Shown here: positions 1 through 12,930 of the stretch, piece after piece | Layout of the letters: each line of letters starts with the position of its first letter | Position numbering within the stretch: the first letter of the stretch is position 1 | Position numbers and translations under genes: made by a program | Notes under the pieces: generated by a model | What the model was told of the DNA's origin: nothing | The model's input: the letters and a program-made list of their open reading frames with translations, nothing else | Database searches by the model: none | Origin: Sycobia sp. Sy_11 | Taxonomy: Eukaryota; Arthropoda; Insecta; Hymenoptera; Epichrysomallidae | Direction: 5' to 3' | DNA length: 64,000 nucleotides | Assembly (NCBI GenBank): GCA_018907035.1 | Contig: JACCIC010000053.1 | Location: 1,833,001 to 1,897,000 of the forward strand

Positions 1-1334
1 GCTGGATTGTCTTCCGATTTCTTGTACAAATGCAGCATACAGATAATGTGGTTGTGATGATTACTGACTAATGAACGACACTCGAAGATATGTATTAGAA
101 ATTGGTTGCAATAAAAATGCGTATTTATCAGTTTTCTCTACATTTTTACTGTAATTCATTAATATCCAAATCCACCAACGAAAACTATCGCAGTCCCAAC
201 GAGGAAACTATCCTATTACAAATTTGGAATCGCAAACTACCGCACGTTACATATTTTATAATTTAATTATAACTCGTATTCTTTTTGGTTGAAATCTAAC
301 GAAATTGAATCGCGTAAATTTTCGCCGCGAACCACGAACGCTGTTACTCTCGGTCGCGAAACGAACTGTTCCAGATTTCCTTGAGGGAGTCAAGAAATGG
401 AGCGAACCGAATCATAATCGCAGTTTACATTCTGAAAATCGTTTTATCCAAAATATAGTTAAATAAATAGTGGCTTTCGTCTCTTTGTAATCGTCGGAGG
501 TCCGCATGGCATCGGCGCGTCCGTATCTTTAGATCTACTATGTATTATGGATCGCAACAATTTGATTTTAACATATTGTGTATTACGATCGTTACCTCAG
601 TAAAATTCATTGTTCAGAATTTATCTAATATAGGAGAATATCGACAGTTGATGATTCAAAAAGGATTCTTAATCATGCGAAATTTTGATGAATAATCGAT
701 CTTTTTTTGTCTTTATTGAAGATTAAATAAAGATTATTCGAGTCAAAAATTGTAAATTTATCACTGATAATTTTGTTGTTTTCTTTTCAGTAGTTCGAAA
801 GGCGATGTATACATAGGCTAATCTGATCGACAATTTCAATATCGCGCTAGGTTTTAATGATTTTCAAGTTTTTCTTTCTGTATTATAGGTTCAAGCTTCA
901 TAAAATACGATATATAGAGAATGAAATGTTTTTTTGCTTTTTACTTTCGTATAATTTTTTAAGTAACATGCTATTCTGTTCGATTAACCGTATGATCTCA
1001 AGGGGTAGCGAATTATTGCTCGTTTTACGAATTATTTATGTGGCTGAGTTTATCGAAGATAATGAAGACTTGAGTAGGTGTGAAGAACTATACGGAATTA
1101 GCCTTATTCTTCGATTTTATTGATGAAAATCTCGCCCTCTAATTATGCTACTGATGACCTTCGAACTGCCATCAAAAACCCCGATTATCTTGGACGAATT
1201 GTCTTATCAGGCCCCATCTGCCTTATTACCATATTAGGATCTTGCAGCAAATCACGCCAGGAGCATTCATAAATCCAGCAAAAACGAAAAATCAATGAAA
1301 ACACAGCGATTTCTCGGACGATACGGAAAATTTC

Positions 1335-1337
<3 letters not shown>
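1..1337. other. AT-rich non-coding stretch
   Basis: No coding region can be supported here. The longest open stretch (about 857-1123, plus) has a codon make-up no different from the surrounding AT-rich DNA and no recognisable motif. A good polypyrimidine tract with acceptor ends at about 790 (TTTTCTTTTCAG), but every frame behind it soon stops and no good donor follows. Confidence 0.5.

Positions 1338-1338
<1 letters not shown>

Positions 1339-1382
<44 letters not shown>
1339..1382. repeat. (GA)n microsatellite
   Basis: Uninterrupted GA dinucleotide tract of about 22 units. Confidence 0.95.
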
Positions 1383-1384
<2 letters not shown>

Positions 1385-1604
1385 CTATACGCAGCTAAAT
1401 TAAAATTCCCGCCTCATCCCCGATGAGGCTCGCGTACCGTCAAACGTGACGTACCGCGCGACCCGAGCATCCATCCTCGCGCGCCCCGAGAGGCAGTCGT
1501 GCATGGGCGACGCAGGGCGTCGTGGGTACAAAAGTTCCACCCGTGCACGCAAAAACGAAAAAACGTCGCGGCCGTCGCCGCCGTCCGCCTTGCGTCGTTG
1601 TCCC

Positions 1605-1608
<4 letters not shown>

Positions 1609-1645
<37 letters not shown>
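1609..1645. repeat. (CT)n microsatellite
   Basis: Uninterrupted CT tract, about 18 units. Confidence 0.95.
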
Positions 1646-1651
<6 letters not shown>

Positions 1652-2121
1652 AGCTTGCATAACAACAAGGAAAGCGCATAGGAGCGGCGGTGCGGGAGGG
1701 GACGGGGGCACGACGACAGCCGTGGGGCTAATCCGGCATGCCCGGCCAACTTTCCAGGGTGGGATTGTATACATATATATATACGCGCGTGCGCGCGCGC
1801 GCGTGTGTGTGTGTGTGTGTGTGCGTGCGTGTGTGAGATCCTCGCATAGTATAGACAGAGGCTGGCGCTCAGCAGCAGCAGCAGCAGAGGCAGCAGCACG
1901 GCTGCCGAAGCACGCGAGCTCGGAATACGTAATATGCGCGCTGTCGCCCGTCGCTCGTGGATCCAGCCGACGCGCGGAGACTATAACCCTCTCAGTCCCT
2001 CTCCTCTGCTGCCTGCTCAACATCCCTCCCCCCCCCCCCCAGAGCGAGAGACGGGGGAGCGCTGGCATTCCCCGGGAGCGCGCCGCGCCCGGGTTTCGGG
2101 AAGTATAGTGTTGGTGGCGAA

Positions 2122-2144
2122 GGGTTCGGGGTCGGGGGAGGGGG
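2122..2144 (+). other. G-quadruplex-type motif
   Basis: Four G runs of 3, 4, 5 and 5 are separated by loops TTC, TC and A on the plus strand. This fits the standard four-run G-quadruplex pattern. Whether it folds is inference. Confidence 0.5.
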
Positions 2145-2288
2145 AGGATAACGAGCCGCGGCAATTAATATCGTCGGCGCGGGCGAGCGGGCCTTTCCGC
2201 CCTCTCTCTCTCTCTCTCTCTCTCCCTCTCTCTCTCTGCTCCTGTGGCCGCGCTTGCAAATGAAAGGCCTTTGTGCGACGTATGATTG

Positions 2289-2292
<4 letters not shown>

Positions 2293-2323
<31 letters not shown>
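2293..2323. repeat. (AT)n microsatellite
   Basis: Uninterrupted AT tract of about 15 units. Confidence 0.95.
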
Positions 2324-2324
<1 letters not shown>

Positions 2325-2560
2325 GCATCCCGCTGAATGGCTGAGTAATGGGCGCGATTCGCGCGCCGCGAGGCGACGACGAGGCGGCCGAGGGTAATGG
2401 GGGGGGGGGGGCTTCGATGGTATCGCGCTCGTCGACGCGGTCGCCCTGCGTCCTTGCGGTGCAAGTCCGGGACGTTTCTGTAGCGCTTCTCGGCCGATAA
2501 TACAGGACTGATCCGGGTGTTGTCCGGTCGCGTGTCGCAATCGAACAGCAATAACAAGAA

Positions 2561-5200
2561 GGGGGCGTCTAAAAGATCTTCATTACCAAGTCTATGGTGA
2601 ACTGAGTCGAACGAATGTTGATCTCGACAAGATATTTTCGTTAAAGTAAATTTCATTAAATTACAAGAATCTTGGTCTTTGTTAAACTGTGTTATTTGAA
2701 ACCTTTAATGCATTAAAAACTTCAATCTTATTTAAATATTCAAGATTATTGCTAATGCAATTAACATCATCATCATAAAAAGTACTTTTATTATTTACAT
2801 TAGAATTCCTTAAAGTACATGTACATTATTCATTTTATACATCATTCCCCTTACTATGACAATCATATACAATTTTGCACTATATAATATAGTAATCATA
2901 TAATTACACCTTGACATAAATAACACTGAGACAAAGTTCTGGTTGCTTTTTTTGATTTGGTTTCAAAATTGAGCTTTTTAAACAGTCTTGTGTCCATCGA
3001 ATTTAATGGTTTAAGGATTTTCTTATATGTATGATAGTTTCATTGTAAAATAAATGAACCACAATAGCTACAGGGATTCCGTCCGAACGAATTTATTCGA
3101 GCCAATGCATCACAATGTCGAAGGGTAGATGTTCGTTAAAAGATGGAACCATTTATTTTTTATCTTTTTCCAATATAATTGTAATGGTCTCGGTGTGAAT
3201 AACTAATATTTATTAAAATATTTTCTTAGTGTCATAAATTTGTTCAAACTATTTTAAGTCAATATTGGTCAAATTTTCAATATTGAAACCAATACTTTTT
3301 GGCCATTTCCAAGCCAAAATCAAGATCAAGAAGACCGACAATCCCAAAACTTTTACAAGATAAAGAAACTTTAATCGGCAATACTTTTTCGATACCAACA
3401 TAATATTTTACAAAATCTCGTCTTATATTGGTGCTGGTAAAACACTAGAATTTGCTATTGCTTACGCAGCCCATGTGATTTTCTTCGTGGTGATATAAAA
3501 AAATGTACGTATATGACGGATCTAATCTATAAACATAAGTCATGGAGTACGGAGTACCATTGTGAACATTGAATAATCACTGATTGAAATGGTGTAATGT
3601 CAATCAATGAGCATTGATGAGGTATTACTGATAATTTACCTTTAAAAGATCAGTGAGTCGTTAACTTGCAGTTTAACAAAGAAACACTCTGTATCAAAAG
3701 TAAAAATTCCTGATTTCGTTATTTCAGAAAATTTCTTGATTAAAGCAATATATGGATGGATTTAAGTAACGTTTTTTAAATATTTTTATTAACAATAATT
3801 ACATCTTTCAGTCTTTTTTAATACACATTAATTTTTGTATTTTTTCTGATTTTAGATATGATTGTACTGACTTTCAATCTAAAGAAATGAAAAACTGAAA
3901 AGTCAAAAAACATTAATGAATGAAAGCAAATAAGATTTTTTATTCTTGTCCAACTTTCCTTTTTCCTATAAGAATCTGTGTTACAGTAAAATAACAAGCT
4001 TTTAAAATATCCCATTAACATTCATGAAATTTTACAGAGATTATTATTCTCAGCTTTATTAACATGTCAAATGTTCTGAAATCTAGGACCCATTTTTCTT
4101 AAACGGTACGAATTCATTCTTAACAAGTGTTGGTTGATTTAAAGGTTGTGATTTAAGCTGTATTCTCCGTGAATTTTATATATATATAATTTCTTTATAA
4201 TACGTTACTTCTACCATTTGAATAAGACTTTCGCACTTTAAACGGAAATTTTATTATGCACACGTATATGTATATGCGGTACATTCGATTCACGTCAGAT
4301 GATTCGCACATACATCATCCTTAGCATGAAAATCCTGTCGAAGTCAATACTGACGGACGTAAATTTTTGTCAGTTATGGGTGACTAGGGCAATAGAACAC
4401 TGGCGTTACCTGCTGATAATTCAACAATGATATGTATAGCTAACACTTCTTACCAGTGGCAAAAAATTCTCTCACGTTTAAGATATAAAACAACTAGTTT
4501 TTACATTATAAAATGATAATAAAACAATTCTGTCTTATAGTCTCGTTAAGGATTATATGAATTTTCTGGAAATGGTTCAACCGTTGACAAAGAAAAAACA
4601 TTTTAAAAATTTTAAAATTTATTAAATTTAAAAAATTGAAAAATTAATATAAAATTAATATAAAAATAAATATAAAAAATTAAAAATTTAAAAAGTAAAA
4701 AATACATTTTAAATGTAAAAATTGCCTCCTGGGATACTTTAAATAATTAACAATTATTTTAAAAATCTTTTAATAATAATAACATTAATGTTGATTTCAA
4801 CTAAATCTTTTCATTGGTCCTTCTTAACTAAATATTTCTTCGAGTATATTATTCATTCCCTTGTATACATTGATGTAATAATTAATTTTATACCTACATA
4901 CAAAAAATTAAAATTTAATGATTTAAAATCTGAATTAAAATTTTCAAAATTAAAATACTATTTTGCGACATTCTTTTGCAACTAATGTGAAGTTTAATAA
5001 TGACAAAAGTCGAAACATGGCTTCAAACTTTAATATGTGATGTACAGGATATTTTTTTTCATAAAATTGAGAAAAATGTGTAATTAAATAAAAAACAAGG
5101 TATAAATGTATTCCCGTGGAATCGTCGATTTAGACAACTCAGTAATTCAGACGAATAAATATCATGAAAATCCGTAAACCACAATTTGGGAGCCGTCCTT
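2561..5200. other. AT-rich non-coding stretch
   Basis: Low-GC sequence with no supportable gene, RNA or element. The part around 4590-4710 is extremely AT-rich and made of overlapping AAATTT/TTAAAA words. Short open frames here look like chance. Confidence 0.5.
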
Positions 5201-6700
5201 GTCCATTGAACGACAATTAATAAATTGACCGAGAACCGCCCACAAGGGCCTCATAGCTTCCAAGGTCAAATATCAAACCCAGCTCTGGTTGTCCGTCGGG
5301 ACGGATGAGTTCCAGGACAGATCACCCATAGATCAAGAACGTCCTCCCTTTCCTCCTCGTCCTATAATATGTCTGCGTATACGCCAGAATCCGAACACCG
5401 ACCGCATTGTTGCGTCCTTATTACGTCCACGTGCGGCTGTATAATAACCGCCGGGACAACCGACGTCGCGGCTCACCGTCGGTTTTCCGCCCATTATTCA
5501 CGCATAGCGCCCGCGCTCGCGTCAAAGTGTCCACCGTTCGCCTCGGCGAGCTCGTCGCGTTCGCCCGACCTGTCGCGCACCGGAACCCCTGAGAAGCTCC
5601 CTCTGGCCCGCTTCGCAGTGGGGAAAAAAAAAAATCACGTGGCCAGACTTTTGCCCACAGCTGAACATTTGGCTGGAATCTGGCAGTATTGTCGTAGGAA
5701 TGCGCATTGGTACGCGTTCAAGGTGGTGGCAAATTTTAGCATTACGATTTGGGCACCTCTTATGGCGAAGTCCATAGGTTTTTGAACGATTCCAAAATCA
5801 ATGCTCTGATCATCGTGCTTTCTCGAAATTCGTCGAATTGCATATAGCAAACGTGACCTCTACGACTTTCAATTGTGCCTGCTTAATTTTGGATCAAGTA
5901 TGGCAACAATAATTGTCGCAACTCTGGTGTAAAACGAAATTCTATAATACGTTGAGATATTTATTCAAAAGTCGATGAATCCTGATATTGGACAATGATA
6001 TTGACACTTACGCCAATATTGCACTATTTTACCTATTTAAAATATTAACTGTACACATATAGTTATAACGTTATAAAACCAACATATTCACGATCCACCA
6101 GTCGTAATAATATCAGTCCGATCCTGATATTTCGTGATTTCAGCCTGCTTTAACGACGGATCGACGCATAAACGTTACCGCGTGACCAATTCCCACCCAT
6201 CTTCTCAATGCGTCCAACCGACGTTATTCTGGACGTCGCGATTGCCCGACGGTCATGGGCGTATATTCGTCGGAGAGAGAGAGAAAAAAACCGATTGGCA
6301 ACAATAATGGCCCCGAGGAATACGGACTTTTTTTCATACGATTCTCCGTTCCCGATCGCAATGCGCTGGAAATACGTCGATCAATCGCCTCGGCGATACC
6401 TCGTGTATCCGCGGTACGTCCCCGTAATGACATGTATGAGCGGGCGTGGGTTCGACATGCAATTCGAATTGAAACGTGCGCTGAAGGTTGCCTGGTCGGA
6501 TTAAACACGCTCCGGTCAAATTTTCATGAAGATAATCTATAATATACGGCTGCAGAGAAAGGGGGGACTCATTAGGGCCGGATCTCCGAGTTAACCAGGA
6601 CGCGGCGTATTGGGATGTGACTATATTATCAAAGTACTGATAAGGGCGGAGCTTTTTTTCGTCGTTAGCCGGGTCTTCATATAGTCGCATAATTGTTATG
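5200..6700. other. Balanced-GC unique sequence, no gene resolved
   Basis: This stretch is not microsatellite-rich yet is clearly richer in GC than its flanks. Open frames up to about 140 codons exist on both strands around 5370-5785 and 6208-6732, but they overlap in several frames, show no known motif and have no convincing splice sites. Another ATG-less frame is open from about 5220 to 5445 (plus). It may be conserved non-coding DNA or an unrecognised exon; I cannot tell which. Confidence 0.3.
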
Positions 6701-7480
6701 CAAGTCGAATATATTATGTTTACTTTGAACACTTTTCAGTAACATTAGAAACAGACGATGCTCCTTAAACATGCACTTTATATCTATAATTATAGAATCA
6801 TGTACTTTTATTGATTGTATATTACAATACATTCTTTGTCATTTGTCCCTCGAAATAACCACAATCAAAGATGTACAATTAATGTTATACCTATATTTTG
6901 TCTACTGCATAATCAGATGTCGGGAGCTTTATTCAAAGATTTCAGACGTTTGAACTCATTAACTGTTATAACAATTCATGTTCAATTATAACAATTGTTA
7001 TAACAATTGTTCAAAAATATGCGCAAAAATGTATGTTTGTGGTAAAATAATTTGATTAAAAGATCAGTAAAAATTTACGATAATAACAAATTAATAAAGC
7101 AACGATTAACGAAGTTCATACAATAATAATATAAAATATAAAAACTCTTTGAAAGAATTCTCTGAAAGAAAAAGAGAGAAATGTAAAACATTACAAGAAC
7201 TAACAACAAATTTTTATTCAAATCTATGAACGAACATTTTCAATTAACACCTTAATAACCAATTGCAGCAATTCAGTTCTTTAGCCAACAGAACAAAACA
7301 TTTGCATTTCTTTCAAAAACAATTTTTTATTACGTATAAGATTTACCAAATATACAACTAATGTCAATATAGGTATAATTTATTCATATATTACTGGGTT
7401 ACGAGTTTTTGGATGCAACTACTCTATACTCTATTTATAGAAAACAAGTTCTAACTACAGAACACCCAGTCATCTACGTC
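6700..7480. other. AT-rich non-coding stretch
   Basis: No coding or RNA feature is seen. It contains an 18-bp perfect palindrome at 6986-7003 within repeated GTTATAACAATT words. Confidence 0.5.
6986..7003. repeat. 18-bp perfect palindrome
   Basis: TTATAACAATTGTTATAA equals its own reverse complement. The word GTTATAACAATT also occurs just upstream, starting at 6965, and again across the palindrome. No function can be assigned. Confidence 0.6.
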
Positions 7481-7756
7481 AACAATCGATTCGCATTCCT
7501 TTGCAGGGCAGAGCCTCGGCGGCCGAATTAACGACGCTTATAATCGTCGAACGCGCGGAATCTCGCCAACGCGTATTAAATTTCTCGCGCAGGCGAAAAA
7601 AAGAGGACAAATGAAAGGGAAGTTAATTGCAAATCACTCTTCCGTCAAGAGCGATCCGCAGCTCTGTCGAACGTCCCGAACGGAAGGGGAGCCGTCGTGC
7701 CTTGGCGCGCACGGATAGAAAAGTACGTATAGTTTATACAGTGTATATATATATAC

Positions 7757-7801
<45 letters not shown>

Positions 7802-9130
7802 GAGCAGCAAAAGTGGCAGAGGCGTACGCGCGCTCACGAGTAGTGAGAGTGTATAGAAGAAGAAAAAAAAAGTAGAAAGAGGGACGAGAGTGGATGCGAC
7901 AGAGATAGAGAAAGAGAGCGAGGGGAGGGGGGGGAGCGGGTAGCAGCCAGCGGCAGCAGCACCCAAGAGAAAGACGAGCCTAATTGCATAATTTGTTAGG
8001 GCTGAAGCCCGGCCGCGCTGGTCGTGGCGGGGTAGAGATGCAGGGGGCGGAAGGGGGTGGCGGTCGGTAGTACCGCTGGAAATTGAAAATCGTTAATAAT
8101 ACCAAGAGGGGTGGATGTGATGGGCGAAGGAAAGAGGCGGCTGGTGGCGAGGCAGGGCGGAAGCGAGAGGAGGGCAGAGAAAAGGCACGTCGCGGAGAGT
8201 GCGAGAGAGAGAGAGAGGGAGGGAGAGGGAGGGGGGAGGGCGAGAGAGTGGGCGAGCGCGGAGGTCGCGCCCGGCGAAGTGGCCGGCGTTGGACTCGCCG
8301 CCCGCCGGACTCGCCGCGCCACCGCGCGTAATTTATGTCCCTTCGTTTCCGCGTCGCGAGACTCGCTCGCGCGCTCGGCGCGGAGGAGATTGTGGGCCGT
8401 GGGGGGGGAGGGGGAGCGGTGGTTACGGCGGCACGGGTTCCGAGCGGGAGCTCCCGCTACTTTCCTCCCCCCTTCCCCTTCCCCCCTCGCCCTCTTTCCG
8501 GTCGATCTCGCGAAAATTTCGAGAGAATCGCTCCCGGCCGCGCAAGATAAATCGGGACCAATAATTTTTATCGCGCCCCGTCGGGCCTATCAACTTCTAG
8601 TCTCGCCCTCCTCCACCCCCGGTCCTTCCACCCTTCCACCGTGGCGCCGCTCTCCTGCTACCCCACCCCTTTCTTATACACCCCACGCGCGTTTCCAGAC
8701 TCGCTGCTGTATAGCGCCACTCCGTCAGTATATATATATAGATATATATACATGCGATGATTTCTGCTCGGCAGCCGCGATGTCTGCGTGTGCGTGTGCG
8801 GCCACGCGGGAGCTCTCGATCGACGGAGAAAGCTGCCGGCGACGTTTTATCCCGTCGCTCTCTCTCGTCCGCGCTTACGGTGGGGTCGGTGCCGATGTTG
8901 TGGTGGGGGGGGGGCAGAAAGGCGACGGTGCAAAATGTCCCTCGCGCGTAATATCGGGCACGTTATTTCGGCTGGCGCTGGGAGGACGGGCCCTTCTTTT
9001 GCGGCCCCCCGCGCCTAATACGGTGGCTGATCCGTCGCCATTCGATTAACAGCCCGGCTCCTGTGTGCGTAACAGGAGCACGGATACCATAGCGGGAGCG
9101 TTGGATTTCGCGATTCTTGTGCAGTACATC
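7480..9130. other. GC-rich island with purine-rich tract
   Basis: A CpG-rich block with (GT)n at 7759-7796, a purine-dominated plus strand at about 7840-8260, G- and C-runs around 8400-8490 and a short TA tract at 8711-8732. The large overlapping frames (up to about 310 codons at 8111-9049) are arginine/glycine/serine/proline-rich shadows of biased composition. They are open in several frames at once and I do not call them genes. Confidence 0.55.
7759..7796. repeat. (GT)n microsatellite
   Basis: About 19 uninterrupted GT units, preceded by a short TA tract. Confidence 0.95.
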
Positions 9131-10040
9131 TGTCGAATCACGGCCGTTTTTATGCGTGCTTTGCTAAATGGTATTGATTATATTCGAATAAGTCAAAGGT
9201 ACAACGACGAGAGATATTCTATTTACAGGCTTGTTTATTAATATTTAACGAATAGCATTGAAAATACACGTATGCTTTGCTAGACTCAGAAAAATTTTGT
9301 TGTTTTATCTTCGTTTTTTTATCTGTCGATTGTTGATAAAAAATTCTATGTTTCTAAAGTGAGAGCGTACCTATGTATAAATTAAAAATTTTGCCCAATC
9401 ATACATATGTCTGAATTTTCAATTAAAATGCTACTACAATGCGATACAAATGCGCTGGAAAAAATTTAGGCTATTGTTATAAATATTTATTTGCATTTTA
9501 ATACAATCCTTTTTTCTAATACATACGCTACAATGGGCTACATTTAATTTACTCCAATGTCGTTTGCAATTGCATTTCAGTCTAAATTTTTTGTCACTCG
9601 CATTTGTCGATATTCAGACGGAAATTATGAACAATCTGTAAAGATTATTATAAAGATGAATTGATAAATACTAAAGGAACAAGAAAATAAATGTTTACTT
9701 TATTACTATATTAAATAGAAAAAATTTACTAGAACGCTGAAATTAATGACAAGAGGTATAAGAAATATCATCGAAATATATTCTTGTTTCTCGTAATGAA
9801 AATTGAAAATATTAATCTATTAAGTGGATGTAATTTCGTTATTCTTTGAAACTACGCTGTTTCAGCTCATTGTTAAAAGAGATGTTAAAGTAGGAAGGAA
9901 CATAATAACTCCATTTCTTTGCAATATCTACCTATAATATACAATGACAAAAAATAAAAAGGGAAATGATTAGCTTTTGCGAAGAAACAATAATGTTATG
10001 CAGATTCTGAAGCGAGTCGTTAGTTGTATACATTTGTATG
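9130..10040. other. AT-rich non-coding stretch
   Basis: No gene, RNA or repeat unit is recognised. Confidence 0.5.
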
Positions 10041-10664
10041 TATACAATACGTAAATTACAATGACCCCGGATTCGCTGACAGTGGCCAGATTATCTTTGC
10101 CGTCTGCATGCATAATAGGCTAGATAGTCCATAGGATAGCCAATACGAAGCCCCATTGGACTGCACCGATCGTCCACTATATATATATATATATATGTAT
10201 ATATTCAACGTCGACTGTATAGATCCATTCCGACTTCGCGGAAGTCGAGGCGCTCCGTCCCTTGCATACACTCGTCGAACAGATCCCTCATCCAACGTTC
10301 GACGACCGCCGATCCTACGAATTTTTCCAATTTTCAAAACTCCCTCTCCCCCCACCCCCGGCCACCAATACCCGCACCATTATATGCCCGATTCCCCGAA
10401 AGGCATGGACGCAAGCGCGCGCGCATACAGCGAGCCGAGAGCGCGGCACGAAAGTGGAGCGCCGCGCCACGGGGTAGCCCACGCACGGACGTGCGCGCGT
10501 ACGGTATGCGCAACGCGCAGCGCTCGCGCGCAGGGCCCGCGCATTACTCATCATCCCTGCCCTCCGGTCTACGGGCGTAGCTAGCCTCCTCCTCCTCCAC
10601 CTCCTCATCCTCGTCCTCGGCGCATGCCATGTATATACAATTCTCCCACGTCGTCCATCAGCCT

Positions 10665-10671
<7 letters not shown>

Positions 10672-10731
<60 letters not shown>
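10672..10731. repeat. (TA)n microsatellite
   Basis: About 30 TA units, one of the longest TA tracts in the window. Confidence 0.95.
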
Positions 10732-10735
<4 letters not shown>

Positions 10736-10909
10736 GTGCGCACCGGCTCGGCGTGTTTACGGTAAAGTGCGGCCGATTCGGCAACGAACGCGCGCGACCT
10801 TGACTTCCGCGCCTGGACAAAGGGCCGGACCGTCATAAATCCATACACAGTGCCTCGTCGTCGCCGAGGTCAAAGCGAGCCCTCTGCAAGCTTGCGTGAG
10901 CGTCACAGC

Positions 10910-10913
<4 letters not shown>

Positions 10914-10952
<39 letters not shown>
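10914..10952. repeat. (GA)n microsatellite
   Basis: About 19 GA units. Confidence 0.95.
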
Positions 10953-10953
<1 letters not shown>

Positions 10954-11479
10954 ATTCCCTTATTCGTTCGATGCCTGCGCGCGGGACCAAGAGTCATGGA
11001 CGCGACGGTGGGTTACGCATATCTCGCTCTCATTTTCCTTCTCCCTCCCTAGATCGTATATATATATATAGAATATACCCTTCCTCGACCGCGCTCGGGC
11101 AAGCTCCGACAATGGTTCCGGCTTCCCGTTGCGTCCTCCTCCGCCTAAGGTGGTCGGAATATGCATAATGGCCAGCGCGCACGACCTTGGCGGTTCCGTT
11201 TCGTTTTTCGTTTCGCGCCGCGCGGGAGCGACGCGCAGGCGGTTTTCTTCGCCGGAGCGCGGAGAATTTTCCCTCCGTGGCCTGGCGGTATACGGGTGGC
11301 GAGGGAGGGCGTGCGAATGAGAAGATCGCGCGAGCGTCCGTTCTTGCTCTATCGGCCGCTCGAAGGGGATCCAAGAGAATTTCACGACGCGCGCCTCTAT
11401 TCATTTTGGCTGGGTTGCCATCGACGTTACGTCGTGAACGTTAGATCCAAGCTCGATGAAGAAAAATCATAGACAAGCG

Positions 11480-12783
11480 TGAACTGTAATGGATTTTTTG
11501 ATTTAAAACGATATTGATTTTTACGGCGATTTTTCGTTATAACGAATCGTTTATTTAACTTGTAATTCGGATCTGGATGAAAGCGTTTTTTCGCTAAATG
11601 CGAACATAGGAGAAATCGAAGCTCTTATACAAAAAGTTAAATTATTTCAGACAGTAATTTTTCATTATTAAACTGTTTTATTTTTCTAAATTTAATAAAT
11701 ACATTGTTATTAAATTAGCAAAGTATTAGAATAACGAGACCGTACTTTCATTCTTCAATTTCAATTTCTCAAAATTCATTTTCGTCAAATACATCTTGAA
11801 TAATTATAGTTTTTATGGAATTCAATATATTATGCATCAAAACTTGTTTTTCAAAGAACATTTTTGTACAGAAATAATAAAACTATATTTATTTAAAATA
11901 ATAATCATTATATTTATAATTACAGTCAGGTACTGCCTTCATTTATTATAGTATAGGTAGAGGGAACCATTTTGGAAATTTAGAATAAGTTTTATAAATA
12001 TATTACTATAATTTTTTAGTTAATTATTAATTAGCATTCGCATATTTATGTTATTCATTTTTTTCCCTATTTGTATAAATACACTTATCTCCATTCATAT
12101 TATAAAACATCTATTTAACAAGAACTTCCTCAAATTTGTGCTCATTTGAATCAGTGATTTTTTGGACTCCTGGGGTCAGTGAGTTTGTTGCAAAGTATTG
12201 TTGAAACGTGAAGATTTTTGTCATAATATTATATACATAATTATTTTATATAACATTTAGAAGATATTTGGAATGCTTTTCGTGCTTCGTGATTTAATTG
12301 TGGCGTGTCTCTTTGAAGAACTTTACAAAAGATTTATTACATGCCCGCAGGAGCGTCACAAGTTATGGGGCCTGGAGCCAGAATTATTCTGCAATGGACT
12401 CTTGTGACGTAAGAGAGATCTGCCACTGTTATTTTTCGAGTTCTTTATATTTTACAATAAGAAATGTGTCGTTAGTATTTGTCAATTGTTTTGAAATTGT
12501 TAATTTATATATCCTCAAAAACAATAATGCGTAAAAAATGTCGCAGTTAATAGATAAAAATGGTATTTTTCTTTCTTTCATTTCTATAAAATGATATAAT
12601 TATCTACTCGATGTTCGGCTAAAATCAAAATTATATCCGAATCATACTTGAAAGACTTATTTCCTATCTTCACTGTTCATTCCGCTTCTTCCCCTAGCTT
12701 TGCTCATTACCGTAACCATGTATAAAGAGACATAATCTATTAATGCTCTTTCTCCTTTATGTAGGTAGAATCTATAATATTTA
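11480..12783. other. AT-rich stretch, no confirmed gene
   Basis: Mostly low-GC sequence. One short GC-richer patch at 12351-12408 (plus) sits between a CCCGCAG acceptor-like site and a GAC/GTAAGAG donor-like site and is open in one frame for 19 codons. The polypyrimidine tract is weak, so I do not call it an exon. Confidence 0.4.
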
Positions 12784-12930
12784 CGAGGGCGGTTCAATAA
12801 GTGTCCGTGTTAGAAATGAAGACACGATTATTTAAAAAAAAAATTTTTTTTTCAACATAATCCATTTTTAGAAAGGTACACTTCTTCCAACGTTCTGGCC
12901 ATTTTTTGAACCCCTCCAAAAAAAGGATTT
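12784..12930 (-). mobile_element. mariner transposon end (relic)
   Basis: The plus strand starts with CGAGGGCGGTTCAATAAGT next to a TA dinucleotide, the usual shape of a mariner terminal repeat at its TA target. Read on the minus strand, about 12846-12930 encodes a decayed stretch resembling the C-terminal tail of mariner transposases (GVQKMARTLEEVYLSKNG, where the family has G-I-x-K-W..RW-x-K-C-I..L-x-G-D-Y). No other transposase part is visible beside it, so this is a truncated 3-prime end. Dead element. Confidence 0.7.

Larger units (their letters stand above)
1338..2560. other. GC-rich, microsatellite-loaded island
   Basis: A CpG-rich block inside AT-rich DNA. It holds (GA)n at 1339-1382, (CT)n at 1609-1645, (GC)n then (GT)n at about 1783-1834, a CAG run at 1870-1887, a C13 run at 2028-2040, (CT)n at 2203-2235, (AT)n at 2293-2323 and a G13 run at 2399-2411. 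Reading frames of 100-250 codons exist in several frames on both strands, but they consist of translated dinucleotide repeats and overlap each other, so I reject them as genes. Such islands may be regulatory, which is inference. Confidence 0.6.
10040..11480. other. GC-rich, microsatellite-loaded island
   Basis: Contains TA tracts at 10177-10196 and 10672-10731, (GA)n at 10914-10952, and CpG-rich unique sequence. Open frames up to about 140 codons overlap in several frames and are driven by composition and repeats. No coding call is made. Confidence 0.55.

Noticed and set aside
1400..2540. Overlapping reading frames of 160-254 codons on both strands
   Set aside because: They are translated CT, TA, GT and GA repeats, open in several frames at once, with no motif or splice support.
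6208..6732. Frames of 94-132 codons on both strands
   Set aside because: Three or more overlapping frames and no motif; more likely non-coding balanced-GC DNA.
8111..9049. 312-codon plus-strand frame
   Set aside because: It follows from GC- and purine-biased composition; two other frames in the same place are also long, and no domain is visible.
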